A stretch of DNA of 64,000 bases from Opitutaceae bacterium. Lineage in GTDB: Bacteria > Verrucomicrobiota > Verrucomicrobiia > Opitutales > Opitutaceae. Below the pieces are notes generated by a model that saw only the letters and a list, made by a program, of their open reading frames with translations, was not told where the DNA came from and ran no database searches. The stretch lies in assembly GCA_030648295.1 (NCBI GenBank), contig JAUSID010000085.1:24360-88359 (forward strand), written 5' to 3'. Of the stretch, positions 8,972 through 17,149 are shown one piece after another. The translations under genes and the position numbers were made by a program. The first letter of the stretch is position 1; the number at the start of each line of letters is the position of its first letter.

Positions 8972-10342
8972 ATGTCGAACCTCGCGCCAACCTCCTCGCC
9001 GTCCACGCTGCAACTCGGCCATCTCGAGTCGCACTCGCGGGTACGCGTGGCGGTCATCGGCGGCGGGCCGGCCGGCTCGTTCTTCAGTTATTTCTTCCTC
9101 GAGCTGGCGGAGCGCGTGGGCCTCGACGCTCAACTCGACGTTTTCGAGCCGAAGAATTATGCCCGCGGCGGTCCCGCCGGTTGCAACATGTGCGGTGGCG
9201 TGGTCTCCGAGTCACTGGTGCAGATGCTCGCCACCGAGGGCATCAACCTGCCGGCGACGGTCGTCGCCCAGGCCATCGACTCCTATGTGCTGCACATGGA
9301 CGTGGGGGTGACACGGATCAAGACCCCGCTGCAGGAAATGCGCATCGCCGCCGTCTACCGCGGCGCCGGCCCGCGCGGCGCGCCGGAGAACACCTGGAGC
9401 AGCTTTGACCATTTCCTGCTCGACCGGGCGGTGGCGAAAGGCGCCCGCGTCGTGCCGGAAAGGGTACAGTCGGTGACCTGGAATGAAAGCCGTCCTCAGT
9501 TGAAAACGCGCGAGGGCACCTCCGGCACGTATGATTTCCTGGTGGTGGCCACCGGCGTGAACGGGGCGGCGCTCAAGATGTTCGAAGGGTTGGGGCTGAA
9601 TTATCAGCCGCCGGGCACCTCGAAGACCTATATCGCCGAGTTTTTTCTCGGGCGCGAAACGATGGAAAAGTACCTCGGCCATGCCATGCATGTGTTCCTG
9701 CTCAATCTGCCCCGGCTGGAATTCGCCGCGCTCATCCCCAAGGGCGATTACCTCACGTTCTGCCTGCTGGGCGAGAACATCGACGAGGCCCTGGTGCAAT
9801 CTTTCCTGAATTCCGCGGAGGTGCGCCAATGCCTGCCGCCGGGCTGGCAGCGACCGGAGAAATTCTGCCACTGCTCGCCGCGCATCACCACCAGCGGCGC
9901 GGTGCACCCGTTCGGCGACCGCGTGGTGTTCATTGGCGACTGTGGCATGGCGAGGCTCTACAAGGACGGAATCGGCTCGGCCTATCGCACGGCCAAGGCC
10001 GCGGCGAGGACCGCGGTGATGGAGGGCATCGCGCGCGGACACTTCCATCGGCACTTCCGGCCCCTGTGCGAGGCCATTCGCCGCGACAATCTCGTGGGCA
10101 AGCTGATTTTTGCGTTCACCCGACAGATTCAACATCATCGCTTCGCCCGCCAGGCCATGTTGCGCATGATCACGCGCGAGCAACAAGGCTGCGGTGCGCC
10201 GCGCATGAGCATGGTGTTGTGGGATACATTCAGCGGCAGCGCATCGTATGGGGATGTCTTCCTGCGCACGCTGCACCCATTTTTTTGGTGCCGTTTGCTC
10301 TGGGAATGCCTCCGGAGCCTCCGGGCCCGTCCGCTAAACTGA
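8972..10342 (+). CDS. FAD-dependent oxidoreductase, geranylgeranyl-reductase-like
   Basis: 456 residues. The FAD dinucleotide-binding motif VIGGGPAGS is at about residues 28-36. GGPAGCNMCGG near residue 70 carries a CxxC pair at the place where geranylgeranyl-reductase-type flavoproteins have their conserved cysteine motif. The second FAD motif is VFIGDCGMARLYKDGIGSAY near residue 320, with the GD and the glycine-rich turn. A basic C-terminal tail follows (RQIQHHRFARQAML). The stop codon touches an in-frame ATG of the next gene, so this is the first gene of a three-gene unit with two CNB-domain proteins. Substrate is unknown; a lipid or polyprenyl acceptor is a family-based guess. Confidence 0.85.
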   Translation: MSNLAPTSSPSTLQLGHLESHSRVRVAVIGGGPAGSFFSYFFLELAERVGLDAQLDVFEPKNYARGGPAGCNMCGGVVSESLVQMLATEGINLPATVVAQAIDSYVLHMDVGVTRIKTPLQEMRIAAVYRGAGPRGAPENTWSSFDHFLLDRAVAKGARVVPERVQSVTWNESRPQLKTREGTSGTYDFLVVATGVNGAALKMFEGLGLNYQPPGTSKTYIAEFFLGRETMEKYLGHAMHVFLLNLPRLEFAALIPKGDYLTFCLLGENIDEALVQSFLNSAEVRQCLPPGWQRPEKFCHCSPRITTSGAVHPFGDRVVFIGDCGMARLYKDGIGSAYRTAKAAARTAVMEGIARGHFHRHFRPLCEAIRRDNLVGKLIFAFTRQIQHHRFARQAMLRMITREQQGCGAPRMSMVLWDTFSGSASYGDVFLRTLHPFFWCRLLWECLRSLRARPLN

Positions 10343-10349
10343 ATGAAAC

Positions 10350-10354
10350 AGGAG
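10350..10354 (+). promoter_or_regulatory. Shine-Dalgarno AGGAG deciding the start at 10361
   Basis: AGGAG sits 6 bases before ATG 10361. It lies inside the coding part of the alternative start at 10343, which favours 10361 as the real start. A clear SD is uncommon in this window. Confidence 0.6.
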
Positions 10355-10360
10355 CATGCC

Positions 10361-10771
10361 ATGGAATCCGGAAACTTGGGCAAAATCTATCGCAACGGGG
10401 AAGTGATCATCATGCAGGGCGAAAACGGCGACTGCATGTACGTCATCCAGGTGGGCGAGGTCGAAGTGCTGCAACGGCTCGGCTCCGATGAGGTCCGGCT
10501 GGCGGTGCTCGCGCCGGGCGATTTCTTTGGCGAGATGGCGCTCTTCGAACGCGAGGTTCGCTCCGCCACCGTACGCGCGATCGGCGAGGCCCGCGTGCTC
10601 ACGGTCGACAAGCGCACGTTCATGAGCCGGGTGCACGAAGATCCCTCTCTCGCCTACCGGCTCGTGAAAATCATGTCCCAGCGATTGCGGCGGCTGAACG
10701 CCGCCTATACGCGGGTCTCTGCCCATCCGTTCAATCAGTCCGCTGCCACGCCCTCGGCGCAGACTCCATGA
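10361..10771 (+). CDS. Stand-alone cyclic-nucleotide-binding (CNB) domain protein
   Basis: 136 residues from ATG 10361 (six more if ATG 10343, which abuts the upstream stop, is used). It is a single CNB domain: [28 protein letters not shown] for the first strands and a phosphate-binding cassette [18 protein letters not shown], which keeps both the Glu and the Arg that contact cyclic nucleotide in CAP and PKA. A helical tail [12 protein letters not shown] follows. There is no helix-turn-helix, so it is not a Crp-type DNA-binding regulator. Its last bases overlap the next gene in ATGA, implying translational coupling. Probably a cytoplasmic cNMP sensor acting on a partner in the operon (inference). 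Confidence 0.87.
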   Translation: MESGNLGKIYRNGEVIIMQGENGDCMYVIQVGEVEVLQRLGSDEVRLAVLAPGDFFGEMALFEREVRSATVRAIGEARVLTVDKRTFMSRVHEDPSLAYRLVKIMSQRLRRLNAAYTRVSAHPFNQSAATPSAQTP

Positions 10772-12243
10772 GCCAGCCCGCGCCACTGTCAGCCCTTCTC
10801 CGGCAGGTCGGGGTATTCGGCCAGCTCGATGACCAGGCCGTGCGGCTGCTCGAGGAGCAGATGCGGCTGGTCGTCTTTCAGCCGGGCGAGGTGCTCTGTC
10901 GCGAAGGCGAGCCCTCCGACCGGATGTTCATCATCGTCTCGGGCGAAGTCGCGGTGTTGAAGCAAGTGGACGGCGCGCAACCGGTCGAAGTGGCAATGCT
11001 CCAGGCGGGTGAAATTGCCGGCGTGATGAGCCTGTTCGGGCCGGCCCTGCGGTCCGCCACACTCCAGGCGCGCGGCGACGCCCGGGTGTGGACGCTCGAC
11101 CAAGCGGCGTTTGACCAGTTGCTCCAACGCCACAGTGTCCTGGCCCGGGCCGTGCTCGCGTCGCTCAGCCGCCATTTGCGGCGCGAAACCTCCGTCGTCG
11201 CGCGGCTGCTCTCCCGCGACGACGCCCGGCGGTTCAAGATCGCGTTCTTCGATTCCAAGCCGTACGTGGAAACGGTTTTCCGCGAGCGCAACCGGCACAA
11301 CGACGCGCTGGAGTTTTTCGAGGCGCGGCTCACGCGCGAAACCGTGTCGCTCGCCGCCGGATTCAAGGCCGTGTGCGTGTTTGTCAACGACCGCGTTGAT
11401 GCGGCGGTCGTCGAGGAGCTGCGCGATCTGGGCGTCGAGCTGATCGCCTTGCGCTGCGCCGGTTTCAACAACGTCGACCTGGCCGCCTGCGAGCGCCATG
11501 GTCTCAGCGTGGCGCGGGTGCCGGCCTACTCGCCTCATGCGGTGGCCGAACACGCCGCGGCCCTGATGCTGACCCTGAACCGCCGTATCCATCGTGCTCA
11601 CACGCGGGTGCGCGAAGGCAACTTTTCCCTGGCCGGGCTGGTGGGTTTCGACCTGCACGGCAAGACGGCGGGCATCGTCGGCACGGGCAGGATTGGCCAG
11701 TGCCTGGCGCACATCCTGGCCGGCTTCGGCTGCCGGCTGCTGGCCCACGACGTGTTTCCCGATCCCAAGCTGGTCGAGCGCGCAGGGGTGCGCTACGTCC
11801 CGCTCGCCGAATTATTCGCCGCTTCCGACATCATCAGCCTGCATGCACCACTGACGCCGCAGACGCGCCACGTGATCGATGCCGCAGCCATCGCGCGGAT
11901 GAAACGCGGGGTCATGCTCATCAACACCTCGCGCGGCGCGCTGATTGACACCCGCGCGCTGTTGCACGGATTGAAGACCGGGCAGATTGGCTACGCCGGC
12001 CTCGATGTCTACGAGGAGGAAAGTGAATACTTCTTCGAGGACCGCTCTGATCGCGTCATCACCGACGACGTGCTGGCGCGGCTGATGACGTTCAACAACG
12101 TGATCGTGACCAGTCACATGGCGTTTCTTACCCGGGAAGCGCTGGCCAACATCGCCGATGTGACCCTGGACAACGTCCACGAGTTCATGCAGGGCAGGCG
12201 CGGCGTGGAATTGACGAACCGCGTCGCCGCTGCGGCGGGGTAA
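10768..12243 (+). CDS. Fusion of CNB domain and D-2-hydroxyacid (D-lactate) dehydrogenase
   Basis: 491 residues. Residues about 8-135 form a CNB domain ([20 protein letters not shown]). Its cassette reads [18 protein letters not shown], keeping the Arg but with Val where Glu is expected. Residues about 155-490 are a D-lactate-dehydrogenase-like enzyme: [27 protein letters not shown]-binding GTGRIGQ (about 304), catalytic Arg in NTSRGALID (about 387), Glu in LDVYEEE (about 414) and His in [12 protein letters not shown] (about 448). It should reduce a 2-keto acid such as pyruvate with NADH, possibly under allosteric control by the CNB domain. The ATG overlaps the upstream stop. The domain order is unusual for a metabolic dehydrogenase. 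Confidence 0.9.
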   Translation: MSQPAPLSALLRQVGVFGQLDDQAVRLLEEQMRLVVFQPGEVLCREGEPSDRMFIIVSGEVAVLKQVDGAQPVEVAMLQAGEIAGVMSLFGPALRSATLQARGDARVWTLDQAAFDQLLQRHSVLARAVLASLSRHLRRETSVVARLLSRDDARRFKIAFFDSKPYVETVFRERNRHNDALEFFEARLTRETVSLAAGFKAVCVFVNDRVDAAVVEELRDLGVELIALRCAGFNNVDLAACERHGLSVARVPAYSPHAVAEHAAALMLTLNRRIHRAHTRVREGNFSLAGLVGFDLHGKTAGIVGTGRIGQCLAHILAGFGCRLLAHDVFPDPKLVERAGVRYVPLAELFAASDIISLHAPLTPQTRHVIDAAAIARMKRGVMLINTSRGALIDTRALLHGLKTGQIGYAGLDVYEEESEYFFEDRSDRVITDDVLARLMTFNNVIVTSHMAFLTREALANIADVTLDNVHEFMQGRRGVELTNRVAAAAG

Positions 12244-12371
12244 ACCGGCGCGCCCATCACGCGGTTTGCCGGCACGCATTGCGGACAAAGCGCCCCGGCA
12301 TTCCGCACTCACTGGCGCCCACCTCTACACTTCGAACAACAAGTCCAATATCCGGCAGACGGTGGTATGCT

Positions 12372-13691
12372 TCAGGCGCCGTTGCCCACGTCCTTCATGT
12401 GACCGCCGAGGTAGGTTTCGTAGGCCGCCAGATCGAGGAGCCCGTTGCCGCTGAGATTGAAAAGAATGACGCGCGTGCGTCCTTCCTCGCGACAGCGGAT
12501 CGCCTCGTCCACCACGGCCGCGATCGCGTGCGACGACTCGGGCGCGGGGAGCAGCCCCTCGGTTCGCGCAAAGAGGACGCCGGCCTCGAAGACCTTCAAT
12601 TGTGGATACGCGACCGCCTCGATCAGCCCGAGTTTCAGGCAGTGGCTCACCATCGGCGCCATGCCGTGATACCGCAGCCCGCCGGCGTGGATGCTGGGCG
12701 GCATGAACGTGTGGCCGAGCGTATACATCTTGAGCAGCGGCGTCGTCTCCGCCACGTCGCCGAAGTCGTACTTCAGTTCGCCCTTGGTGAGCGACGGGCA
12801 CGAACTCGGTTCGACCGCGACGATCCGATATTTCTTTTTCTCGACGAGCTTGCGCCGGACAAAGGGAAACGTGAGACCCGCGAAATTGCTGCCGCCACCG
12901 GCGCAGCCGAGGATCACGTCCGGTTCCTCGCCCGCCATCTCCATCTGGCGGATGGATTCCTGCCCGATGATCGACTGGTGCAGGCACACGTGATTCAGGA
13001 CGCTGCCGAGCGCGTATTTGGTCCCGGGCGTTTTCACCGTGTCCTCGATCGCCTCGCTGATCGCGAGCCCGAGGCTGCCGTTGCTCTTGGGGTCGGCCGC
13101 GAGCATTTTCCGGCCAAACTCGGTGTGCTCGCTCGGGCTGGCGTGAACCGTCGCGCCATAGGCCTGCATGAGCAGCTTGCGATACGGCTTTTGGTGGAAG
13201 CTGACCTTCACCATGTAAACCGTGCACTCGAGCCCGAACACGCTGCAGGCCATCGCGAGCGACGAGCCCCACTGACCCGCGCCCGTCTCGGTCGCGAGCC
13301 GCTTCGTGCCCGCGACCTTGTTGTAGTACGCCTGGGGAATCGCGGTGTTTGGCTTGTGGCTGCCGGCGGGACTCACGCCCTCGTATTTGTAGTAGATGTG
13401 CGCCGGCGTCTTGAGCGCCTTCTCCAGCCGCACGGCCCGCAGCAGCGGCGTTGGCCGGTAGAGGGCGTAAACGTCCCGCACTTCCGGCGGAATCTCGATC
13501 GAGCGCTCGCCGCTCATTTCCTGCGCCACGAGATTCTCCGGGAAGATCGCCGTCATCAGGTCCGGCGTGACCGGCTCGCGGGTGCCGGGGTGAAGGGGCG
13601 GCGGCAACGGCTCCGGGAAATCCGCGAGCAGGTTATACCAGTGCGTGGGCATCTCGGCGGCGCCGAGGAGGAATTGCAGGGGCTGGCTCAT
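12372..13691 (-). CDS. trpB2: Tryptophan synthase beta-like protein, TrpB2 type
   Basis: 439 residues from ATG 13691 (MSQPLQFLL), the only start that fits the family; the upstream open frame has no features. PLP-enzyme motifs are [22 protein letters not shown] with Schiff-base Lys about 113, [23 protein letters not shown] for the phosphate cup and LSGNGLLDL near the end. GSHKPNTA and the N-terminal extension distinguish TrpB2 from classical TrpB. It joins indole and serine to make tryptophan, or salvages indole without TrpA; no trpA lies nearby. It converges on the CNB-dehydrogenase gene 128 bases away. Confidence 0.92.
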   Translation of the reverse strand: MSQPLQFLLGAAEMPTHWYNLLADFPEPLPPPLHPGTREPVTPDLMTAIFPENLVAQEMSGERSIEIPPEVRDVYALYRPTPLLRAVRLEKALKTPAHIYYKYEGVSPAGSHKPNTAIPQAYYNKVAGTKRLATETGAGQWGSSLAMACSVFGLECTVYMVKVSFHQKPYRKLLMQAYGATVHASPSEHTEFGRKMLAADPKSNGSLGLAISEAIEDTVKTPGTKYALGSVLNHVCLHQSIIGQESIRQMEMAGEEPDVILGCAGGGSNFAGLTFPFVRRKLVEKKKYRIVAVEPSSCPSLTKGELKYDFGDVAETTPLLKMYTLGHTFMPPSIHAGGLRYHGMAPMVSHCLKLGLIEAVAYPQLKVFEAGVLFARTEGLLPAPESSHAIAAVVDEAIRCREEGRTRVILFNLSGNGLLDLAAYETYLGGHMKDVGNGA

Positions 13692-14034
13692 GATGGAAGA
13701 AGGGGGCCGCCGCGCGCATTCGTTGCGACGGGTGCATCGCGACGCGTGACAAGCGGCGGAACAGAAGGGCGCGCACGAGAGGCGGTGCGCTGCGCCTTGG
13801 GCATGAGGGTCGCGGAGGGAACGGGAACTACGTTCGGCCGCGGCCAACCGGCGCGGCGGCCGCGCCTTGGAACTGCGCGCGAAGGAAACGGGGGGCACTG
13901 CCCGTGACAAACCCAAACCGCGCCGCGAACGAAGTTTTATCCGGCGAAAAGCTCCCACTTTCCGCCACCGAGGCCAATGCTGGCTGCAGCCGCGCGGATC
14001 CGAAATTCAAATGCTCAAATGATCGGACCGTCAG
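13692..14034. other. Intergenic region, no feature recognised
   Basis: 343 bases between two minus-strand genes. The TrpB2 frame stays open upstream but without conserved residues. No repeat or hairpin stands out. Confidence 0.5.
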
Positions 14035-14976
14035 TTACAGCGCGAACCCTGACGCCGGCGAACTCGTGGGGGCGGGCAGCCAGATTCGCACTTTCGTGCC
14101 GTGGCCCTCCTCTGAATCGATCCAGAACCGCCCGTTGAACTGCTTCGTCGCGAGGAATGCTTTTGTCAGCCCATACCCTCCACCCATGGTGCGGTGGTCC
14201 GCGACGTTCCGTCCGCGGCGGCCACCTTCCACCACGGCGGGGATTTCGTTCGCCGGGATGCCGCGGCCGGTGTCACTCACCACGCCGCGGAATCCGTCCG
14301 GTCCCGAGTGAATGGCGGCATGAATTTGGCCGCCGGGTGGGGTGTATTTGCGTGCGTTGGCGATCAGGTCGCGTATCACATCCTTGAACACGGCGGGCAT
14401 GAACACGCTCGTGCCGCGCGCACTCTCGAATTTGAGATCAACATGGTAGTCGGTGCTCTGCTGGAGCGCGAGGTTGCTGACAATCCGATAGCGGCCATGG
14501 GCGTTTTGTTCGAGCGCGCGGAGGAACTCCTGAAAATCGGCCTCGAGCTCAGCCACCGTGAACGTGCTCCAGGGCGTGTTGCCGTTGGCCGATGCCCGGG
14601 CGAGCAGCTCACGCGCGCGCACGCGCAGGATCCACGACAGCGAGCGGAGATTTTCCTTCGACTCGATGACGGTCGGGGCGCGGGCGAGCCGAGGTGAGCG
14701 TTGCAGGTGCGATTCCAATTCGGCGTCGACGGTGATGTCCAACTCGTCCAGCCGCGTCGCATCGACGAGAGCCACCCGCGGATCGCGCAGCCGGGCGATC
14801 CGTTCCTCGCAACTTTGGATGCCGACCGTCAGCAGCGCCGGATTGTCGGCGAGGTGACGCCCAAGGATGGTGAGTTCCTCGCGCAGCATATTGTAACCGT
14901 TCCACAGGCTGTGGGCCTGCACGAGCGCGCACTGCTCCGCGGTGAGCGGGGATATCGTCGTAATTTCGACTTCCAT
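14035..14976 (-). CDS. Orphan histidine-kinase-like ATPase protein
   Basis: 313 residues, no membrane segment or signal. The C-terminal third is a GHKL ATPase domain: N box DLIANARKYTPPGG, G1 DTGRGIP, G2 GGGYGLTKAF and a final GTKVRIWLP strand. The N-terminal part is helical (QAHSLWNGYNMLREELTILGRHL). No canonical H-box is present; His22 in the AHSLWNGY helix is the best phosphoacceptor candidate. No response regulator lies nearby. It could be a soluble sensor kinase or an anti-sigma-type kinase; which one cannot be decided from sequence. Confidence 0.75.
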   Translation of the reverse strand: MEVEITTISPLTAEQCALVQAHSLWNGYNMLREELTILGRHLADNPALLTVGIQSCEERIARLRDPRVALVDATRLDELDITVDAELESHLQRSPRLARAPTVIESKENLRSLSWILRVRARELLARASANGNTPWSTFTVAELEADFQEFLRALEQNAHGRYRIVSNLALQQSTDYHVDLKFESARGTSVFMPAVFKDVIRDLIANARKYTPPGGQIHAAIHSGPDGFRGVVSDTGRGIPANEIPAVVEGGRRGRNVADHRTMGGGYGLTKAFLATKQFNGRFWIDSEEGHGTKVRIWLPAPTSSPASGFAL

Positions 14977-15311
14977 GGCAGCGATGCGTTTTTGGCGCCG
15001 GCCCGCCGGGGCTGGCGCGCGGCGTCATCATCACGATAAAGCGCGGCCCACTCTACGCACCTTTTGGCAATATCGGCCCGTTTGCGGCCGGAACCGCAAA
15101 TCCGGAAGTGAGGCAACCGCGAATGAACGCGAATGAACGCGAATAAAGCCAAACCCAAACTCGGATGAGGCATACAGATCACAGTTTCGCGTTCATTCGC
15201 GGTTACCGGCTGCGTCGCGCGACCGCCAACTCGCGGCGGCCGCGCATTGCAGAAATTCTGCGATAAGTTTCGCGACGCTGCCGCGTTTTTGATCGCGTCG
15301 GCCGGCTCGGC
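14977..15311. other. Divergent intergenic region with inverted repeat
   Basis: 335 bases. It holds the hairpin at 15115-15204 and otherwise shows no gene-like feature. Confidence 0.6.
15115..15204. repeat. Inverted repeat of AACCGCGAATGAACGCGAA arms
   Basis: Arm 15115-15133 is the exact reverse complement of 15186-15204. Between them GAATGAACGC is repeated directly. A further single arm with the same 19 bases lies at 63807-63825, so this is a dispersed family. Confidence 0.88.
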
Positions 15312-16181
15312 TTGCATCGTTTCCCTCCCCCGGACCGCGATCAGCCGTCACGCTCCATTCCCGCCGTGAACGTCTTCAGCATCCTTCGCCCCAAGTACAA
15401 GCATCCCGATCCAGCGCAACGTGCCGCGGCAGTCGCGACGCTGACGGATCAGCTGCTGCTGTCCGATATGGTGGCGACCGATGACAATTCCACGGTCGTT
15501 ACGGCGGCGTTGCACCGGATCACCGATCAGAAGATTCGCGCTCAGATCGCGAAGGGTGGCGGACCGATGAATGTAGCGGCGCTGGAAGGCATCAACGATC
15601 CGCATTTGCTCTCATCGATCGCGCGCCACGCTGCGTCCGCGGAAGTGCGAGGACTGGCCGTCGCACGGATCGACGATTCACGAACGCTTGCGGCGATCAT
15701 GGCGCACGAGCCCGATCCCTCTGTGCGGCAACTGGCGCGGCTCAAGCACCGCGGCGCCGATCCGCTGCAGCTGCATTTGAAGAACGTGTTGTCGAATCTC
15801 GACGTGGCAATGGTGGCCGAGCCGACGGGAGACGCATTTAGCGGCAGCCTCGACGAGATATGCACGGCGTTGTCGTCGGACGGCCGTTTTCAAATCGACG
15901 CCCTGGTCACCGAGCCCGGTCAGCATCGGGATGCCGTGCCGGCGCAGGGCGAAACTGAGGCGATGACAAACCCCGCCGCTGCGCCTGCCCCTTCAGGTTG
16001 GGTCGAATTGCTCGCCCACCATCGTGACGGCGGCAAAAACCCGGCGAGTCCCGGCCAGTCGGTTCATTTTCAGATCAAGATCTGCCGCCGGGGCGAAAAT
16101 CAGTACGAATGGCGGGTGAGCGAGCGACGCGTTGAACTGACGAACGACGTCGCGTCGTGGGCGTCGTCGTCGAACACCTGA
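15312..16181 (+). CDS. Uncharacterised HEAT-repeat-like protein
   Basis: 289 residues from ATG 15312; GTG 15366 (VNVFSILRPKYKHPDPAQRAAAV) is an equally likely start. The N-terminal 160 residues are alpha-helical with HEAT-like units, for example KHPDPAQRAAAVATL, INDPHLLSSIARHAASAEVRGLAV and HEPDPSVRQLARL. The C-terminal region after a Pro/Ala linker (PAAAPAPSGW) reads VHFQIKICRRGENQYEWRV and looks beta-rich. No enzyme motif is visible. Probably a cytoplasmic scaffold or adaptor; function unknown. Confidence 0.65.
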   Translation: MHRFPPPDRDQPSRSIPAVNVFSILRPKYKHPDPAQRAAAVATLTDQLLLSDMVATDDNSTVVTAALHRITDQKIRAQIAKGGGPMNVAALEGINDPHLLSSIARHAASAEVRGLAVARIDDSRTLAAIMAHEPDPSVRQLARLKHRGADPLQLHLKNVLSNLDVAMVAEPTGDAFSGSLDEICTALSSDGRFQIDALVTEPGQHRDAVPAQGETEAMTNPAAAPAPSGWVELLAHHRDGGKNPASPGQSVHFQIKICRRGENQYEWRVSERRVELTNDVASWASSSNT

Positions 16182-16207
16182 CGTCAGGGGTGCGGTAATT
16201 CGGTTCA

Positions 16208-16295
16208 CCATCCGGTGAATGGAGCCGCGGCGCCCCCGCCGCGGTTGTGCACAACGTTTTTCAGTGGGACGCGGCGAGGGCGCCGCGTCTCCATT
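16208..16295. repeat. GC-rich palindromic element, copy 1
   Basis: Left arm carries GGAGCCGCGGCGCCCCCGCC and right arm GCGGCGAGGGCGCCGCGTCT. The 37-base left end and about 24 bases of the right end recur in inverted orientation at 41228-41317, while the central 25 bases differ. Confidence 0.85.
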
Positions 16296-16448
16296 GGATG
16301 CTCGTTGTGCGGACTCAACTGCATGGTTCCGGCTCGAAAGCGTAGCGCGACTGCGACTCCGCGAGCTTTCGGACCCAGACGCTACGAGTGCGAATAGCCG
16401 GCCGCGTGAAGCGGCCGGTGCAGTTGGTGCCGAGCTAAACCTGCCGGG

Positions 16449-16736
16449 CTAGGGTTTCGCGTCGTAGAAGATTCCGCGCGTTTCGAACTCGGGTGCCTTC
16501 GTCGTCACCCAGTCCACGTGCTCGTCCTTCAAATCACCCACCGCGAACATGCTGCCCTCCATTCGCGTCGTGCCGAGCCGATCGCGGCACAGCAGGCCGA
16601 CGCGTTTGGCGCCGAGTGCGGTGAGTTTTTCCGCCAGTTCGGCGGCGGCGCTGACTTCGACATACGATGTCGTCGTCGTGGGACCGTTTTTCTTTTTCCG
16701 CGCGACGGGAGTAAAGAGTCCAATGCGTTTTTTCAT
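16449..16736 (-). CDS. Small conserved-looking hypothetical protein
   Basis: 95 residues from ATG 16736 (MKKRIGLFTPVARKKKNGP). A basic N-terminus is followed by TTTTSYVEVSAAAELAEKLTALGAKRVGLLCRDR and a C-terminal half ending in GIFYDAKP. No signal peptide, membrane segment or recognised domain. The start is preceded by CCTCTCCCCCTTCCCC, the pyrimidine-rich context seen before many starts here. Not recognised; kept because the frame is compact with a plausible start. Confidence 0.5.
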   Translation of the reverse strand: MKKRIGLFTPVARKKKNGPTTTTSYVEVSAAAELAEKLTALGAKRVGLLCRDRLGTTRMEGSMFAVGDLKDEHVDWVTTKAPEFETRGIFYDAKP

Positions 16737-17149
16737 GGGGAAGGGGGAGAGGGCCGACACCGTAACAAACCGACGGGCGAAGCCAAGAACAGCTGATGCG
16801 ATTTTTTTGGGTCATTTCTCGAAGGGTCTGTTTGGCGTGCTTTTCGCCTGGAGCATCGTGGCGGTGAAAAACCTGCCGCCCGCTGAAGTGAACGCGCCGG
16901 CGACGGCCGCACGTCCGCCCACGGTGCGCGCTTGTCGGACCGCGCCCGGTTGCGCATCGCAATCGACCAGGCGCAACTCGTAGCAGCCGAGGTAACGAGG
17001 CTGGTTTGGACCGGTCGGCGAACCGCTCCAGCCTCCTCACGTCGGCCGCTACGCGTAGCAGCGGAGGTGACGACGCTGGCGGACCGGTCGGCCGAGCATT
17101 CCATCCAGCCTTCTCACGTCGGCTGCCACGCGGAGGGCTGAATCCCGCT
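16737..17149. other. Repeat-bearing intergenic region
   Basis: 413 bases without a credible gene; the second half is filled by two tandem hairpins of the GTAGCAGCCGAGG family (16980-17129). Confidence 0.65.
16980..17129. repeat. Two tandem hairpins of the GTAGCAGCCGAGG repeat family
   Basis: Hairpin one pairs 16980-17004 with 17028-17052. Hairpin two pairs 17055-17079 with 17105-17129. Each arm is about 25 bases starting GTAGCAGC and ending CTGG. They lie 20 bases downstream of the Gfo/Idh/MocA stop codon. Confidence 0.85.

Noticed and set aside
12279..13907. 542-codon plus-strand frame opposite the TrpB2 gene
   Set aside because: Its composition is that of an antisense frame, and the minus strand carries the PLP-enzyme motifs.
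16326..16440. Hairpin CGAAAGC..GCTTTCG as a riboswitch or small RNA
   Set aside because: The arms are only 7 bases and the flanks look like repeat debris; no conserved aptamer features were seen.
16449..16760. Start of the small hypothetical protein at 16760
   Set aside because: The ATG at 16736 gives a more natural basic N-terminus and the local pyrimidine-rich start context; the eight extra residues (MSALSPFP) translate that tract.
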